Origin: an uncultured Clostridia bacterium
Lineage (GTDB): Bacteria; Bacillota_A; Clostridia; Christensenellales; Aristaeellaceae
Assembly (NCBI GenBank): GCA_945871545.1
Contig: CAMBWJ010000154.1
Coordinates: 1-5,332, forward strand
Length of the DNA stretch: 5,332 bases
Reading direction: 5' to 3'
A program made the position numbers and the translations under genes. Of the stretch, positions 4,369-5,332 are shown piece by piece. Below the pieces are notes generated by a model that saw only the letters and a list, made by a program, of their open reading frames with translations, was not told the DNA's origin and did not search any database. How positions within the stretch are numbered: the first letter of the stretch is position 1; each line of letters starts with the position of its first letter.

Positions 4369-5332
4369 TACTCAAAATGCTTGAAAAGCGCCTCATAGGA
4401 GTGCTGTTTCTTCTTTTCCGAGAGGTGCGTGTATATCTTCATCGTGACCTCCAGGTCTGCATGACCCATGAGATACTGGGCGGTTTTCACGTCTACGCCC
4501 GCATCGTATAGCATGGAGCAGAAGGTGTGGCGCAGACTGTACATGTCCGTATGGATGCCCAGCTTGTTGCAGAACGCCGTCCAATTGCGCTTGTACGCGC
4601 TCTGAGAGACCGGCAGACCGCGTGTGCTGGTGCACACCAGCCCTTCCTTCGGCAGCGCCTCAACCACCGGGCGCAGCGGCGGCAGGATCGGTATAGACCG
4701 CTGACCAGCCGCTGATTTCGTCTGACCGGGCATGATGACCAGCTGGCCATGCTCGAAGTGGCTGCCGTCCGTGACCTTGATCTCTGTCTCCGAGATGTTC
4801 TCCGCACGCAGGGCGAAGGCCTCGCTGGGCCGCAGCCCCGCATAGAGCACGAGCATGGCCCATATACCGGCGCTGTGCTCCTGCCAGCCCTCCGTGATTG
4901 CGCGCACCACATCCTCGCTCAGGGCCTCACGCGCGCCATCCTTCACATAGTCCCACACAACGCCCTCACAGGGCGACTTGACGATGAAGCCATTGCCCAT
5001 TGCAGTCTTGAAAAGCTGGCCCGTGACGTACTTCACCTTGTCCACATGGCTCTTTGAGCGCTGCCCCATACTCTTGGCGAAGCCCTGCACGTCTGCGGGG
5101 ATCAGCTCGCCGATGGGCCTGTCCGCCTTGTCTCCGAGGCTGTCGAGGAACACGCGGACGATTGACCTGTTGTTCTCCTGATTCCTGTACCCGCCGCGGG
5201 AATAGCGCTCCAGCCAGGTGTTTGCCCAGCGGCGCACGGTCATCGTCCGCGCGTCTGCATGCACGGCGAGTCCTTCAAGGTATTCGTCGCGCTTCTGGTT
5301 CGCCTCTTTTTGCGTCTTGCCGTAGAAGTATT
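4368..5332 (-). CDS. Tyrosine recombinase / phage-type integrase, N-terminus cut by window edge
   Basis: This enzyme catalyses strand exchange between element and chromosome attachment sites. The visible 320 residues start inside the gene: the frame stays open to the edge (YFYGKTQKEANQKRDEYLEG), matching the end of an arm-binding N-terminal domain. A core-binding SAM-like domain follows (about residues 30-130), then the catalytic domain (about 135-310). The catalytic set is visible: Arg167 in YAGLRPSEA, Lys205 in GQTKSAAG, Arg267 in MYSLRHTF, His290 in LMGHAD and the nucleophile Tyr300 in KIYTHL. The first histidine of the usual HxxR box is Tyr264 here, a substitution seen in many phage-type integrases, so it is probably active. 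The stop is TAG at 4368-4370, about 70 bases from the tRNA-Arg fragment. The GTG at 5262-5264 is not the true start. Roughly 40-70 residues are probably missing beyond the edge. Confidence 0.93.
   Translation of the reverse strand, partial: YFYGKTQKEANQKRDEYLEGLAVHADARTMTVRRWANTWLERYSRGGYRNQENNRSIVRVFLDSLGDKADRPIGELIPADVQGFAKSMGQRSKSHVDKVKYVTGQLFKTAMGNGFIVKSPCEGVVWDYVKDGAREALSEDVVRAITEGWQEHSAGIWAMLVLYAGLRPSEAFALRAENISETEIKVTDGSHFEHGQLVIMPGQTKSAAGQRSIPILPPLRPVVEALPKEGLVCTSTRGLPVSQSAYKRNWTAFCNKLGIHTDMYSLRHTFCSMLYDAGVDVKTAQYLMGHADLEVTMKIYTHLSEKKKQHSYEALFKHFE

Larger units (their letters stand above)
4252..5332. mobile_element. One end of an integrated genetic element, continuing past the window edge
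   Basis: The element boundary lies within the tRNA-Arg fragment, and the integrase lies directly inside it, in the usual arrangement for prophages and integrative elements at tRNA genes. Only the integrase is visible, so I cannot say whether this is a phage, an integrative conjugative element or a satellite. The reconstituted complete tRNA-Arg(CCG) gene is expected at the far end, right of this window. Confidence 0.75.

Noticed and set aside
5262..5264. GTG as the start codon of the integrase
   Set aside because: The frame is open upstream to the window edge and encodes sequence typical of an integrase N-terminal domain, so the true start is outside.

Overview
The window looks like the chromosome of an anaerobic, GC-rich member of the Clostridia, ending in the edge of an integrated mobile element. 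Three things point that way: an acetyl-CoA synthase (AcsB) of the bacterial Wood-Ljungdahl pathway, a DUF4317 protein (a family I know mainly from Clostridia), and strong GC bias at third codon positions with purine-rich Shine-Dalgarno sites. I cannot name a genus; an uncultured Oscillospirales- or Christensenellales-like lineage is a guess.

Layout, left to right. (1) Positions 1-1446, minus strand: the N-terminal 482 residues of AcsB. The window edge cuts the gene two residues before the first expected A-cluster cysteine. It has its own near-consensus promoter at 1539-1567. (2) Positions 1447-1734: a divergent intergenic region with promoters for acsB (minus) and the DUF4317 gene (plus). (3) Positions 1735-2907, plus strand: a complete DUF4317 protein, closed by a strong hairpin terminator that can work in both directions. 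(4) Positions 2918-3087, minus strand: no convincing protein gene. There is a consensus-like promoter, a long stem with a possible pseudoknot, and then the shared terminator, which together suggest an undescribed or unassigned small structured RNA. (5) Positions 3141-3644, minus strand: greA, a transcript cleavage factor. (6) Positions 3794-4093, plus strand: a small eight-cysteine protein of the 'cysteine-rich small domain' family, divergent from greA, with the two -35 boxes only 2 bp apart. (7) Positions 4094-4251: two perfect inverted repeats and no gene. (8) Positions 4252-4296, minus strand: the 3' half of a tRNA-Arg(CCG), from anticodon loop to encoded CCA, with no 5' half. (9) Positions 4368-5332, minus strand: a tyrosine recombinase whose N-terminus lies outside the window.

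Regions 8 and 9 belong together. An element carrying the integrase has inserted in the anticodon loop of tRNA-Arg(CCG), leaving the old 3' half at this end; a restored full-length tRNA gene is expected beyond the right edge. The genes to the left are single-gene transcription units with unrelated jobs (carbon fixation, transcription elongation, unknown), and I see no shared pathway among them. The strongest candidate for something undescribed is the small RNA region between greA and the DUF4317 gene.
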